A stretch of DNA of 24,777 nt, from the NCBI GenBank assembly GCA_027579435.1, contig JANBPK010001013.1:1-24777 (forward strand), written 5' to 3'. Of the stretch, positions 1 through 8,860 are shown one piece after another. The stretch's first letter is position 1. The number at the start of each line of letters is the position of its first letter. The notes below the pieces were generated by a model. That model was not told the DNA's origin and ran no database searches. It saw only the letters and a program-made list of their open reading frames with translations. The position numbers were made by a program, and so were the translations under genes. Source of the stretch: Candolleomyces eurysporus (taxonomy: Eukaryota; Basidiomycota; Agaricomycetes; Agaricales; Psathyrellaceae).

Positions 1-1779
1 ACTGAACGAGCACAGAGTGTTGGAAGGAACACTCGCAACTCAAGGGACGCAGGAACCGTAGTTGTCAATAGTTATTTGCCAACTCGACGCCCCACTACAC
101 GAAGGACTGTTAGGAGACAGACTTCGGACTCAGACTTAGGAGAATCAAACTTTCATACCGCTCAAGAAGAACAAATCGAAGAGGCATTAAACTCTTCGAT
201 TCTCAAAGGCGAAGAGAGTACTTTAGACTTAACTAGCTTTCTTAATCAAATGGCTAGAGGAGGAGCGCAAGGGAGTCGCGCAGGCAGTGAGGCGGAGGGA
301 CCCACTGCGCCTAGGAGGCCGGTTAAAAGCATGCCGGCTGCGTATAGTGGCAAACACCCGAACTACGATTCCAAGGATCCGTCTACCGCGACGAGGTTCT
401 TTGACGGAGTAGCCCTTGCCGCGGAAACGGCGGGACTCAAGGGGCACGACGAGGAAATCGTCAAGAACGCTCTGAGTTACTTGGACTCTCAGACCGCTCG
501 AAAATGGGGACTGTTGAAAGGAGGACATGATCCGTACGACTTCGAACTTTGGAGGAAGTCGGTCATGCAAATCTTGCCCAAGTCATCGAGGTATGATCTT
601 GGATCTATGGCTCGCTTGGAGGATATTTGTCGCGATGCCAAGAAGCGTCCTATTGGGAGGGACGAGAAAGCGGCCTACTACGAGTTTGCCTTAGGTTTCA
701 AGGCTGAAGCTGATCCGCTGCTCGAGTCTGGCATAATTGCCAACAGAGATTTGGTGGTTAAGTTCTTAGGCGGCTTGAAGCCTAGCTTCAGAGACGCTTT
801 GAATGAACGTCTTTCTCGTCAAGGACCTCCTGAGGGTGCTGAAGAGGCGCCGCGCGACAAAGAGGATCCCTATACGTTGGATGTCGTTATATCCACTGCG
901 ACCGCTATGGTAGACGTAGCAGCGGTTGGACCTTTCGGGGCCGTCGCTAGTGCGGAAGAGGACGCTGAGTACTTGCGAAGTTCTACTTCACGCGGCTCGA
1001 CTGACAGGAAAGACCCGGACGGTCTCAAGGACCTGAAAGTCAAGCAGGAGTCTATGACCGAGGACATGGCGAGGGTCTTCACGACGCTCGACCAAGTTGC
1101 CAAGTCGGTTACTAAACTGACTACTCAGTTCGATACCTTCTCTACTACCATTAAGGCGACGTCGAACGGTGCTTCGGTGGGAACACCTAATAGGTATCCG
1201 CCTCCAGCGGCAGGACAGCGGCCGGGAATGTATCCTCGACCGGCGGGAGCAACCTTCAATTGCTGGTATTGTGGGCAACCAACCCATACCATTTCCCAGT
1301 GTCCCCAAGTTAGGATTGATATCGAGAAAGGGCGTATTACTCAGCGAGGTAGTACTATCTATTGCAAAGGAACCATGATGACTAGGGAGTCACCGGATAA
1401 CGCTACCATGAAAGACAGGGTGGATAAGGCTTGGAAGGCGCCCACGCAGGCTGACCTCAACTTACTTGAGGAATATCCCGCGACGGAGGAAGAGGCCTTC
1501 GAGGTGCTCTACCAGCATCAGGAAGAGCAGGTGGCTCACTCGGTTTTGAATCAGTCTTTAGACCAGATGCGAAGGGATCAGCAGTCCTTCCTCAATAAAC
1601 TTGTCAATCAACTCAAGCCGGCTCAACAGGGAGCGGCTCCAGTTGCAGAGGTACAGAGGGAACCCACGACGCGAGAAGTCTTCGAACAGTTGGTAGGACT
1701 GTCTAAGCGGCTCGAGAGCATGGAGCAAAACCAACTCCAGACTCGTCGAGCGGCGGCAGCCAACCAGGAGGATTTTTGA
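1..1779 (+). CDS. gag: Gag-like capsid/nucleocapsid protein, copy 1 (5' partial)
   Basis: This is the structural protein expected to form the virus-like particle and bind element RNA. The frame is open from base 1 to the TGA at 1777-1779. The first ATG in any frame is at 250 and is in frame, giving 509 residues to the stop. The upstream part still looks coding, because its three differences from copy 2 (57, 60 and 187) are all synonymous. A central region with hydrophobic helices (about nt 330-850) is the likely capsid. A CCHC zinc knuckle, C-x2-C-x4-H-x4-C, starts at nt 1261 and is the nucleocapsid RNA-binding motif. After it come about 170 residues rich in Gln and Glu with a probable coiled coil (nt 1510-1760). 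The next ORF overlaps the stop by 4 nt in the -1 frame. Confidence 0.9.
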   Translation, partial: TERAQSVGRNTRNSRDAGTVVVNSYLPTRRPTTRRTVRRQTSDSDLGESNFHTAQEEQIEEALNSSILKGEESTLDLTSFLNQMARGGAQGSRAGSEAEGPTAPRRPVKSMPAAYSGKHPNYDSKDPSTATRFFDGVALAAETAGLKGHDEEIVKNALSYLDSQTARKWGLLKGGHDPYDFELWRKSVMQILPKSSRYDLGSMARLEDICRDAKKRPIGRDEKAAYYEFALGFKAEADPLLESGIIANRDLVVKFLGGLKPSFRDALNERLSRQGPPEGAEEAPRDKEDPYTLDVVISTATAMVDVAAVGPFGAVASAEEDAEYLRSSTSRGSTDRKDPDGLKDLKVKQESMTEDMARVFTTLDQVAKSVTKLTTQFDTFSTTIKATSNGASVGTPNRYPPPAAGQRPGMYPRPAGATFNCWYCGQPTHTISQCPQVRIDIEKGRITQRGSTIYCKGTMMTRESPDNATMKDRVDKAWKAPTQADLNLLEEYPATEEEAFEVLYQHQEEQVAHSVLNQSLDQMRRDQQSFLNKLVNQLKPAQQGAAPVAEVQREPTTREVFEQLVGLSKRLESMEQNQLQTRRAAAANQEDF

Positions 1780-1782
1780 GAG
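1770..1782 (+). other. Candidate -1 recoding site at the gag/protease junction
   Basis: The gag frame reads GAG GAT TTT TGA. The protease frame is open in the -1 register and overlaps the stop by TTGA. The run of five T lets the TTT codon re-pair on TTT after a one-base slip, with the stop in the A site. The first ATG after the gag stop is not until 2139, yet the five differences between copies from here to 2139 are synonymous in the protease frame, so the ORF is translated without an AUG of its own. The junction is identical in copy 2 (15114-15126). Frameshifting is inferred. Confidence 0.55.
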
Positions 1783-3041
1783 GCCCGGCGAAGGAAAGAA
1801 CCCCGGCCTCCTCAAAGCGCGTTGACAAGGAACGGGGTAACTCTCTGGAGGGCCAGACAAGCAAGGTCAACGACATTCAGAAAATACAAAATACCAAAAA
1901 TACTTTAGGACCTAGTGGTTTGGAAATTGTGGAACCCGTGCGGCGTCCTTTGCCGTACGTGGAGGTTCCCGCACTTAGGACGAAGCCGATCTCTGGAGGC
2001 AAGGCGCCGGCGCTTGAAAAGACGCCCGTGGCCAAAGGAACTCTAGACCTCAAGAAGGCTCGGAAAGACTTGGTGATTAGCATTATTAGGGAGATTTTCT
2101 CTCTGCCTCATCCGGTTAGGTTTGCCGACCTTCTGAAGATGTCGCCTATAGCTAAGCAAGCGGCTTCAGAAATGCTTAGACAAAATAGGATTCTTAGGAC
2201 CAAGGAAGGCTTGGTCACCAACGTACAAGAAGCATGCTATGAGGACTTAATGGAAGTGAATAGCCAGTTGGGATTGGATCCTGGAACGCTGCTCGACGAT
2301 ATAGAGAGTATCTATTCTCAGATGGCTGAGAAAAGTTCGAGCGGCTCCGGAAGACCTCCCAATCGCGCCGCTTCAGTAGAAGAAGTATCTGAAGAGGCGG
2401 CTCGGAACGAGCAAGAAGTCGTAGAGGTGTTGCTACAAGACTTACCTATGCCGGACTTTTATTCTTCGGACGGCGTAGGAGAAGTTCCTCGAGGAGGGAT
2501 CATCATCCCGGACCCGGTGGAGGCCTTCCTACTAGAAAATGGAGGCACTCGAGTAAGAGGCACTGTGACCGCTTCAGAATCTGAGAAGATTCGGGTGTTC
2601 TATCCAACCGTGAACAATGCGCGGCGTGAAGAATGCATCTTCGATGAAGGGTCGCAAGTCTGTTCAGCAAGTGAGGCCGCAGCACAAGCTCTGGGAATCG
2701 CTTGGGATCCCGACTTGACTATAGGGCTGCAATCCTCGAACCGCACGACGGCTCGTACCTTGGGTTTGGCGCGTAACGTACCCATCAATTGTGGCAACGA
2801 TGTAATTGCCTATGTGCAGTTGCATGTCGTCCGGGACGCGGCTTACAAGCTGCTTCTGGGGCGACCCTTCCTCTCAGTAATGAGTGCCCAATCCAACAAT
2901 CATCCGGACGGGACTCACACTATCACCTTGACGGATCCGAACAGTTCGAGTAGGATTGTAGTTCCCTCCTTCCCGAGAGGAGAAATTCCTGAACAGTACA
3001 GGGAGGAATTGCAGACTTCTTTTCGAGCCTCGAGGATTTGA
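1776..3041 (+). CDS. pro: Retroviral-type aspartic protease ORF, copy 1
   Basis: This is the protease that would cleave the Gag and Pol precursors. The ORF has about 420 codons. The N-terminal 120 are basic and include a helical segment around IIREIFSLPHP. The protease domain is in the C-terminal third: the catalytic loop reads FDEGSQ with Asp at about residue 290 (nt 2643), in place of the commoner D-[ST]-G-A. The flap and C-terminal part include TLGLARNVPIN and LLLGRPFLS, the latter matching the conserved (I/L)LGR(P/D) element of the family. There is no start ATG at the 5' end (first in-frame ATG at 2139), so expression probably depends on -1 recoding from gag. It overlaps pol by TTGA at 3038-3041. 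Copy 2 carries a stop in this frame. Confidence 0.88.
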   Translation: MRGPAKERTPASSKRVDKERGNSLEGQTSKVNDIQKIQNTKNTLGPSGLEIVEPVRRPLPYVEVPALRTKPISGGKAPALEKTPVAKGTLDLKKARKDLVISIIREIFSLPHPVRFADLLKMSPIAKQAASEMLRQNRILRTKEGLVTNVQEACYEDLMEVNSQLGLDPGTLLDDIESIYSQMAEKSSSGSGRPPNRAASVEEVSEEAARNEQEVVEVLLQDLPMPDFYSSDGVGEVPRGGIIIPDPVEAFLLENGGTRVRGTVTASESEKIRVFYPTVNNARREECIFDEGSQVCSASEAAAQALGIAWDPDLTIGLQSSNRTTARTLGLARNVPINCGNDVIAYVQLHVVRDAAYKLLLGRPFLSVMSAQSNNHPDGTHTITLTDPNSSSRIVVPSFPRGEIPEQYREELQTSFRASRI

Positions 3042-6000
3042 ACCAGTTTCAAGGAGAGGAAATAGCGGCAATATTGGAGATGTCTGAGGATGGAATTCCA
3101 AGGATTGTATCAACCGCTCAGCCACGGGATGGGAAGGCTTTCACATCAGAGGAAAAGAAAATCATATATTTACAACAGGCTTTAGGGGAACCGGATATTG
3201 ACCAAAGGGATAGGGAAACCTTTGAGCTCTATCTGAGTTCTATTTCAGAGGAATCAGGGATTTATTCACAGGAACAACCTTCAGGAAATCCGAAGGCTCA
3301 GGAAGCGAAAATGAAAGGAGTGTCTACTGGCAAAAAGTACAAACCGGTTGACAAGAAAGTCAGACCTGTGTATGGTACTCTCCCGGAAGAATTTCGTGTA
3401 GTGCGGAATATTACCGGTGACCCTCTAGAGGGGATGCCAACACTATCTCCGACGCCGCCTGAGTTTTCACCTAAGGGACGGTACACTCAGGAAAGGATGG
3501 AAGGGTTCGATAAGGCACACCAAGACTTCTGGTGGCCTGAGGAACGAAAGCTCATGCATCATCTTATGGCTGAGCAGAATGAGGCATTCGCTTGGACCGA
3601 AACAGAGAGAGGAAAACTTAGGGAAGATTTCTTCAAGCCGGTGCGAATCGCCACCGTTCCTCACACGCCCTGGGTTCAAGGGAACCGACCCATCGCGCCG
3701 TTTCTATTCGAGCCGGTCTGCGAACAGATTAGGAGCAAAATAGAGGCGGGAGTGTACGAACCTTCGAGTTCTTCGTATCGCAGCAGGTGGTTCTGCGTAC
3801 TGAAGAAAGATGGGAAGAGTCTACGAATCGTACATAGTCTCGAGCCGCTCAACGCGGTCACGATTGCGCATTCTGGACTACCTCCCAACACTGAGGAATT
3901 GGCGAGCCGCTTTGCAGGACGCTCATGCGGCACGACAATGGACTTGTATGTAGGCTATGATGAACGGGTACTGGACGAACGATCTCGAGACTTGACAACT
4001 TTCCAGACACCGTTTGGTGCCATGCGACTTGTCACCTTACCTATGGGGTGGACCAATTCGGTCCCCATCTTCCATGAGGATATCACAGCTATTCTACAAC
4101 CTGAAATTCCACACATCACGGAGCCGTTCGTCGACGACGTCCCTGTTAAAGGACCTCTGACGCGGTATGAGCTACCTGGTGGGGGATATGAGACCATACC
4201 TGAAAATCCAGGCATACGACGGTTCGTATGGGAACACATTCAGGATGTCAACAGGGTCATCCAACGGATGAAGTATTGTGGAGGCACCTTCTCAGGGAAG
4301 AAGACTTGTCTATGCATGCCCGAGTTTACGGTAGTAGGGCACCAGGTGTCTTACGAAGGAAGAAAACCCACTCCGGACAGAGTAGGGGTTATCTCTCGAT
4401 GGGGTCCTTGTCGAGACGTGTCGGATGTTCGTGCTTTCTTGGGAACAGTTGGGACCTTCAGGGTTTTTATTCCTAACTATGCCTCTAGAGCAGAGCCTAT
4501 CCAAAAACTGACTAGGAAATCAGTTCAATGGGAATGGGGCGAGGAACAAGACAAGACTATGGCAGACCTTAAGAAAGCGGTCGAGGAAGCTCCAGTCCTC
4601 AAGCCGCTCGACGTGACCAGTGGGCAACCCGTTCGATTGTCTGTTGACACTTCGTATCTGGCAGTGGGCTGGTACATTAGTCAACGGGACGCTATCGACC
4701 CTAACAAATGGAACTATATTCGTTTCGGGTCGACCTTATTAAATTCTACAGAGGCAAATTATTCACAGGCAAAGAGGGAACTATATGGGATCATGCGAGC
4801 GCTTAAGGAAAATGAGTACACCCTGGTTATGGCGCGGCCTTTAGTGGTTGAGACCGATGCTAAGTATGTCCAAGGGATGCTACAGAATCCTGGAGCGGCG
4901 CCAAATGCGACTATTAATCGTTGGATAGAGAACGTTAGGAAGTTCTACTTCGAACTCAGTCATGTTATGGGCAAGACTTTCCCTGCCGACGGTTTATCAA
5001 GGCGGCGCAAGCAGCCTGGTGATCCGGAGCGGCGTGAGTTCGAAGAATTCCTCGATACGGATCCGCCAGATCCCATTACATATTCTAAGAAGTTCCCAGA
5101 GGACGACGATCCTCTACCTTTTGAGGCTTTCAGAGACCAAATAGATACTAGGGGAGGGTATCTTCAGACTGTCTCCCGAGACATTGTCCATCACCTCTTA
5201 TTCCAAGGGGTGGAAGAGGAGGAAGACTTGTTCAGTCGAGATCTTGAGTTTCAGCAACTCTTGAACCGTCTCGAGGAGACCAAGAGGCCCTCCTTTGAGT
5301 CTGAAGCGGCGTCAGTCCTGCTTCAAGCCGCCTCACCAGAAAAGGTGGTTGACTCAGTGGGGGAGGACTACCCAACCGACTGGCGAACTAGCCGAGGGAG
5401 GCAGCTCGACCGGTGGGTTCCCCTGGTGCAGGCATGGTTATCTACACCTGCGGTCAAGCCGCGGGAGGTCGCTGACAAGGACTGGAAAGGTTTCGAAAGG
5501 TTTGCAGCACGATTCTTCGTCTCGAAGGATGGACGATTGTATTGGCGAGAAAATGGTGAAGGACACCATCGCCTGTACATCGAACCAGAGCGAAGAATGA
5601 CTATTCTCAAAGGAGCGCATGATGCAAATGGCCATAGGGGCCACTATGCTACTCTGGCATTTATTACCAAACGGTTCTGGTGGCCAGAGGTAGAACGCGA
5701 TACCGAAATGTTCGTCAGGACGTGTCACCTCTGCCAAGTTCGCCAGAAAACCTTGGTGAAAATACCACCGAAGGTCACGGAGACTCCATCTATATTCCAG
5801 ACTGTACATATTGATACCCTGCATATGACGCCGCCTAGCAATGGACACGGTTATATTGTGCACGGTCGGTGTGCTCTTACGTCTTGGATGGAAGGGAGGC
5901 CACTTCGGAAAGAGACTGCGGCAACCATAGGAGCCTGGCTCTTCTCGGACATCATCTGTAGGTGGGGATGCCTGAGTCGGATTATTACCGACAATGGGAA

Positions 6001-6832
6001 ACCTTTCATTGCGGCTGTGGAATGGCTACGACAAAAATATGGCATTACAGGAATTTCAATCTCAGGATATAACTCTAAGGCAAATGGAAAAATCGAGCGG
6101 CCTCACTGGGACGTAAGGCAAAGTCTCTACAAAGCCACAGGCGGCGACACGGGCAAGTGGTACTGGTTCTTCGATCATGTTATGTGGGCTGATAGGATCA
6201 CTGTTCGTAAAAGGTTGGGTTGCTCTCCGTTCTTCGCTTTAACGGGAGCTGAACCTGTCACGCCGCTCGACGTACAAGAGGCCACTTGGTTGGTGGAACC
6301 CCCAACGGGTATTATGGCAACTGAGGATTTGATAGCGGCAAGAGCAAGGGCTTTAGCTAAGCATCAGACTCATGTTGAAAGCGTTATGAAGCGGGTCGAC
6401 GCTGAGAAGCGGCGTCGGGTCGAAGAATATTCTAAGGCAAATAAGGCAACTATTAAGGATTGGGACTTCAAGCGGGGTGACCTGGTGCTGATGAGGAACA
6501 CGGCTGTCGAGTCTAGCCTCAACAAAAAGATGAAGCCGCGTTACTTGGGACCCATGGTAGTGGTCACTAGGAATAAAGGCGGTGCGTACATCTTGGCAGA
6601 ATTAGACGGATCGGTATATCACAGCAAGGTCGGGGCGTTCAGGGTAATTCCCTACTATCCGAGGAAGTCCATACAGGTAGGCATTGGAAAGGACAGAGGT
6701 TTCGATTTGGATGAAGCTACAATACAGGATTTGGGAAACTCTACAGACGACGGAAATGAAGCATATGTGGACTATAGTTTTGAGGGCATGCCGAGACTAA
6801 GGCTGTCTGATACTACAGAGGAGGAGGATTGA
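3038..6832 (+). CDS. pol: Pol polyprotein: reverse transcriptase, RNase H, integrase, copy 1 (intact)
   Basis: This polyprotein would copy the element RNA into DNA and insert it in the nucleus. About 1264 codons are open. The RT (residues about 200-440) has the FVDD catalytic box at 364-367. RNase H has Asp537, Glu581 and Asp607, followed by FPADGLSRR. Integrase starts with a zinc-binding HHCC module (His861/866/869, Cys896/899), then the catalytic triad Asp926, Asp985 and Glu1020 (34 residues between the last two). A C-terminal GPF/Y-like stretch (YLGPMVVV) follows, and I see no chromodomain. The first ATG is at 3080, in frame, 38 nt past the protease stop, so either -1 recoding or reinitiation could express it. 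It ends 17 nt from the stop of the convergent antisense gene. Confidence 0.95.
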   Translation: MNQFQGEEIAAILEMSEDGIPRIVSTAQPRDGKAFTSEEKKIIYLQQALGEPDIDQRDRETFELYLSSISEESGIYSQEQPSGNPKAQEAKMKGVSTGKKYKPVDKKVRPVYGTLPEEFRVVRNITGDPLEGMPTLSPTPPEFSPKGRYTQERMEGFDKAHQDFWWPEERKLMHHLMAEQNEAFAWTETERGKLREDFFKPVRIATVPHTPWVQGNRPIAPFLFEPVCEQIRSKIEAGVYEPSSSSYRSRWFCVLKKDGKSLRIVHSLEPLNAVTIAHSGLPPNTEELASRFAGRSCGTTMDLYVGYDERVLDERSRDLTTFQTPFGAMRLVTLPMGWTNSVPIFHEDITAILQPEIPHITEPFVDDVPVKGPLTRYELPGGGYETIPENPGIRRFVWEHIQDVNRVIQRMKYCGGTFSGKKTCLCMPEFTVVGHQVSYEGRKPTPDRVGVISRWGPCRDVSDVRAFLGTVGTFRVFIPNYASRAEPIQKLTRKSVQWEWGEEQDKTMADLKKAVEEAPVLKPLDVTSGQPVRLSVDTSYLAVGWYISQRDAIDPNKWNYIRFGSTLLNSTEANYSQAKRELYGIMRALKENEYTLVMARPLVVETDAKYVQGMLQNPGAAPNATINRWIENVRKFYFELSHVMGKTFPADGLSRRRKQPGDPERREFEEFLDTDPPDPITYSKKFPEDDDPLPFEAFRDQIDTRGGYLQTVSRDIVHHLLFQGVEEEEDLFSRDLEFQQLLNRLEETKRPSFESEAASVLLQAASPEKVVDSVGEDYPTDWRTSRGRQLDRWVPLVQAWLSTPAVKPREVADKDWKGFERFAARFFVSKDGRLYWRENGEGHHRLYIEPERRMTILKGAHDANGHRGHYATLAFITKRFWWPEVERDTEMFVRTCHLCQVRQKTLVKIPPKVTETPSIFQTVHIDTLHMTPPSNGHGYIVHGRCALTSWMEGRPLRKETAATIGAWLFSDIICRWGCLSRIITDNGKPFIAAVEWLRQKYGITGISISGYNSKANGKIERPHWDVRQSLYKATGGDTGKWYWFFDHVMWADRITVRKRLGCSPFFALTGAEPVTPLDVQEATWLVEPPTGIMATEDLIAARARALAKHQTHVESVMKRVDAEKRRRVEEYSKANKATIKDWDFKRGDLVLMRNTAVESSLNKKMKPRYLGPMVVVTRNKGGAYILAELDGSVYHSKVGAFRVIPYYPRKSIQVGIGKDRGFDLDEATIQDLGNSTDDGNEAYVDYSFEGMPRLRLSDTTEEED

Positions 6833-6849
6833 GGGAAGAGGTAGGAATT

Positions 6850-8332
6850 CTAGTCGGATTCCTCGTCTTCCTCGTCCAACTGGTCGACCGGGATGGAGGC
6901 GTCTTCTTCTATCTCCTCTCCGGCGGCGTCAACTTCCTGCATTTCCACATCCTCGTCTTGCTCGACGGTTTCTCCTTCCTCGACTTGTTCCTCCTCGGAG
7001 ACGGTCTCCTTCGATTTTGGAGCGGCGCGACGTTTGCCCTTTGATTTCGAACTTTCGGTTTGAGAAGCGGCGCGAGTCTTGGGTTTTTCCTTGACTTCTG
7101 GGACGGCGACTTCTTTGGCAGATCGAGTTTTCGCCTTGGAACCAGTTTCCTTTCCCTTCGAGGAGGACTTAGAGGTGGACGCCTCGCCTGAAGCCTCGGA
7201 CGGCTTGGCTGAAGCGGCCGGAACCTTGGAAGTCTTCTCTTTATCCCTTCCCTCCTTCCACTCCTTCACCGATTTCTTGCTGGAGGAAGCTGGAACGGCG
7301 TGGTCTCTGGTCGTCGAGACTGGGGCGTCTTGAGCGCGAGTTGAAGCGGCGACGCCTGGGGAAGGGGGACGACGGAAGTCGCGAAGGCGGCGGTGCTCGT
7401 GCCGCTCCATCTGCTCACGCAGCTCGTTGATACGAACGGCGGTGGCTTGGCGGACTAATAACTGGGCACGGAGCTCAGCGTCCTGCCGGGCGAGAGTGGC
7501 TTTGAGCGTGGCGAGTTGGAAGAAAGTGTCCGTATCGTCCGACCTAAAGACGTTGCCGTCTGAATGCTGGAGGACGCGAATGGCCTCCTGGACTACGGCG
7601 CTTTCGCTAGTATCAGCACCTAGGTAGAACACGATGGGTTAGTGCTCTAAGGTGTTGAGTCTTGGTAAGACATACCTTCAGAAGCGGCGTGACTGAAGCG
7701 GCTGCTGTGTCCGAGTGCAGGACTCCAAGTACTAGCCTGGAACGGCGTGAGGAGGTCAGATCTGTAGTTTGGGGGACACGGCAGGGAGAGGCGTACAGGG
7801 CGTTTAGCAGGGATGGTACTCCCGCTGTCGCGGACGACTTCTCTCTGGGCAGTCCAGGGGTTAAGCCGCTGGAGAAGAAATTTAGGAAAACATTNGGAGG
7901 TCTATAGGTTTTACAAGGTATCAGGAACTCACCTGGCCTGAACAAGCGGCTACGCCATCCGCGATTAAGCCCTGAAGGTTATCCCGAAGCGGCTTCGGGA
8001 AACGGTTATTCAGATTGTAGCGGCGAACGTAGTTGTGCAATAATCCGAGGTGATTGTCTTGAGCAATCATAACGTTGACGACCTTGGATTTGTCCTTGAA
8101 CGTCGGGGTGTTCTCTATTATCTGACACTTGAAGCGGCGTCAGAGTAGAAAGGTTAGAGGGCTTCAGAAGGTCACTCACGCCGTCTGACACTAAAACGCG
8201 GAAGGCAGAAGTACATTGGTCCAGTTCAGCCTGGGAAATGGCGCCTCCGGTGACAGGATAACGGTTGGAGAGGTCGAGGAGCTGGCTCTGCCAGAAGGGA
8301 ACAAGGTTCTCGGTGTTCATGGTTTCGGGCAT
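6850..8332 (-). CDS. Antisense accessory gene AS2, copy 1: four-exon, coiled-coil, acidic-tailed protein (436 aa)
   Basis: I do not recognise the family. The exons on the minus strand are 8332-8180, 8127-7933, 7868-7676 and 7619-6850 (153, 195, 193 and 770 nt). The introns are 52, 64 and 56 nt, with donors GTGAGT, GTGAGT and GTATGT and acceptors AAG, CAG and TAG. Phases join cleanly into 436 codons plus TAG. Residues about 215-270 are a probable coiled coil rich in Leu, Arg, Gln and Glu. Residues about 270-385 are Lys/Ser/Ala-rich and disordered, and the last 50 are highly acidic. This make-up suggests a nuclear or nucleic-acid- or histone-associated protein, but that is inference. The start is the first ATG of exon 1. 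Copy 2 has the same exon lengths. The gene is convergent with pol, 17 nt apart. Confidence 0.75.
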
Positions 8333-8402
8333 GGTAGGAGAGTTCANAGAAAATTACTAGGAAGGAATGAAGCGGCGTGAGGGTCAGCTTCATTTAGGCG
8401 GG

Positions 8403-8410
8403 ATTAAATA
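8403..8410 (-). promoter_or_regulatory. Possible TATA box for AS2, copy 1
   Basis: On the minus strand this reads TATTTAAT, about 70 nt upstream of the AS2 start codon. It is unchanged in copy 2 (21752-21759). Position and sequence suit a core promoter, but nothing else confirms it. Confidence 0.35.
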
Positions 8411-8510
8411 CTCTTGTGGAGGTCTGGCGCGGCTCCAACATGACGCCGTGCGAGGGCCGATCGGTCTGACTTTCTCCTATCTAAACAAAGCCGAGGGCGG
8501 CTTGAATTTT

Positions 8511-8523
8511 AGTTTGGGGGAGA
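8511..8523 (+). other. Internal polypurine-tract-like sequence, copy 1
   Basis: AGTTTGGGGGAGA is identical in all 13 bases to the PPT that abuts the LTR (11868-11880). It is unchanged in copy 2 (21860-21872). It may act as a second plus-strand primer during reverse transcription, or be the relic of an older 3' end of the element. No LTR-like TG start follows it. Confidence 0.5.
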
Positions 8524-8763
8524 GGTGGAGTCCTTACGAGGACTAGCTATGTCATACTGAGACTTAGAGGAATTTTCGCGAAGTCTTGGTCTCAATTGTA
8601 AGCTGACTTGGTCAAAAAGGGAGCCTAAGGACGGCTTCTAGACTTAGAAAATTACAACCTTAAGACTTAGGGAGACTTAGACACTTCTTATTCTTAACTC
8701 AGAAGGCTTCAGACTAAGGACAGGGCTACAAGAGATTTTATATTGGGTGCTGAAATACACACT

Positions 8764-8788
8764 TCATAACTGGCACCAACAGTTATGA
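8764..8788. other. Conserved 9-bp stem-loop downstream of AS1, copy 1
   Basis: TCATAACTG (8764-8772) pairs perfectly with CAGTTATGA (8780-8788) around a 7-nt loop. Read on the minus strand it lies 73-97 nt past the AS1 stop codon, so it may be part of the AS1 3' UTR. Stem and loop are identical in copy 2 although nearby sequence has changed. Confidence 0.45.
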
Positions 8789-8860
8789 GTGGGGACAAGG
8801 TAACACAAGGGGAATGGTATGCTAAAGGTACGCGTATCTACTGGAATTCAAAGTCCGCCG

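Larger units (their letters stand above)
8333..8860. other. Non-coding spacer between the two antisense genes, copy 1
   Basis: I see no gene here. Read on the minus strand, it is the 3' flank of AS1 followed by the promoter and leader of AS2. It contains a TATA-like element (8403-8410), a PPT-like tract (8511-8523), a short perfect hairpin just after it (AGTCCT-TACG-AGGACT, 8529-8544), four GACTTAG heptamers (8561-8680) and a 9-bp stem-loop (8764-8788). One perfect copy of the dispersed 13-mer lies at 8368-8380. A single N at 8347 marks a one-base length difference from copy 2. Confidence 0.7.

Noticed and set aside
76..78. TTG as the start codon of gag
   Set aside because: The frame is open upstream in both copies (to base 1, and to 13204 in copy 2) and nothing marks this TTG as a start.
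6600..6832. Integrase chromodomain
   Set aside because: After the GPF/Y-like stretch the tail is acidic and lacks the aromatic-cage pattern of chromodomains.
6829..7044. Plus-strand ORF just after pol, possible pol extension or env
   Set aside because: It is the reverse reading of the AS2 acidic C-terminus. The hydrophobic look (Leu, Phe) comes from reading Glu/Asp codons on the other strand, so it is not an envelope protein.
8524..8860. Relic LTR after the internal PPT-like tract
   Set aside because: No TG start follows the tract and I found no similarity to the LTR at 11881-13152.
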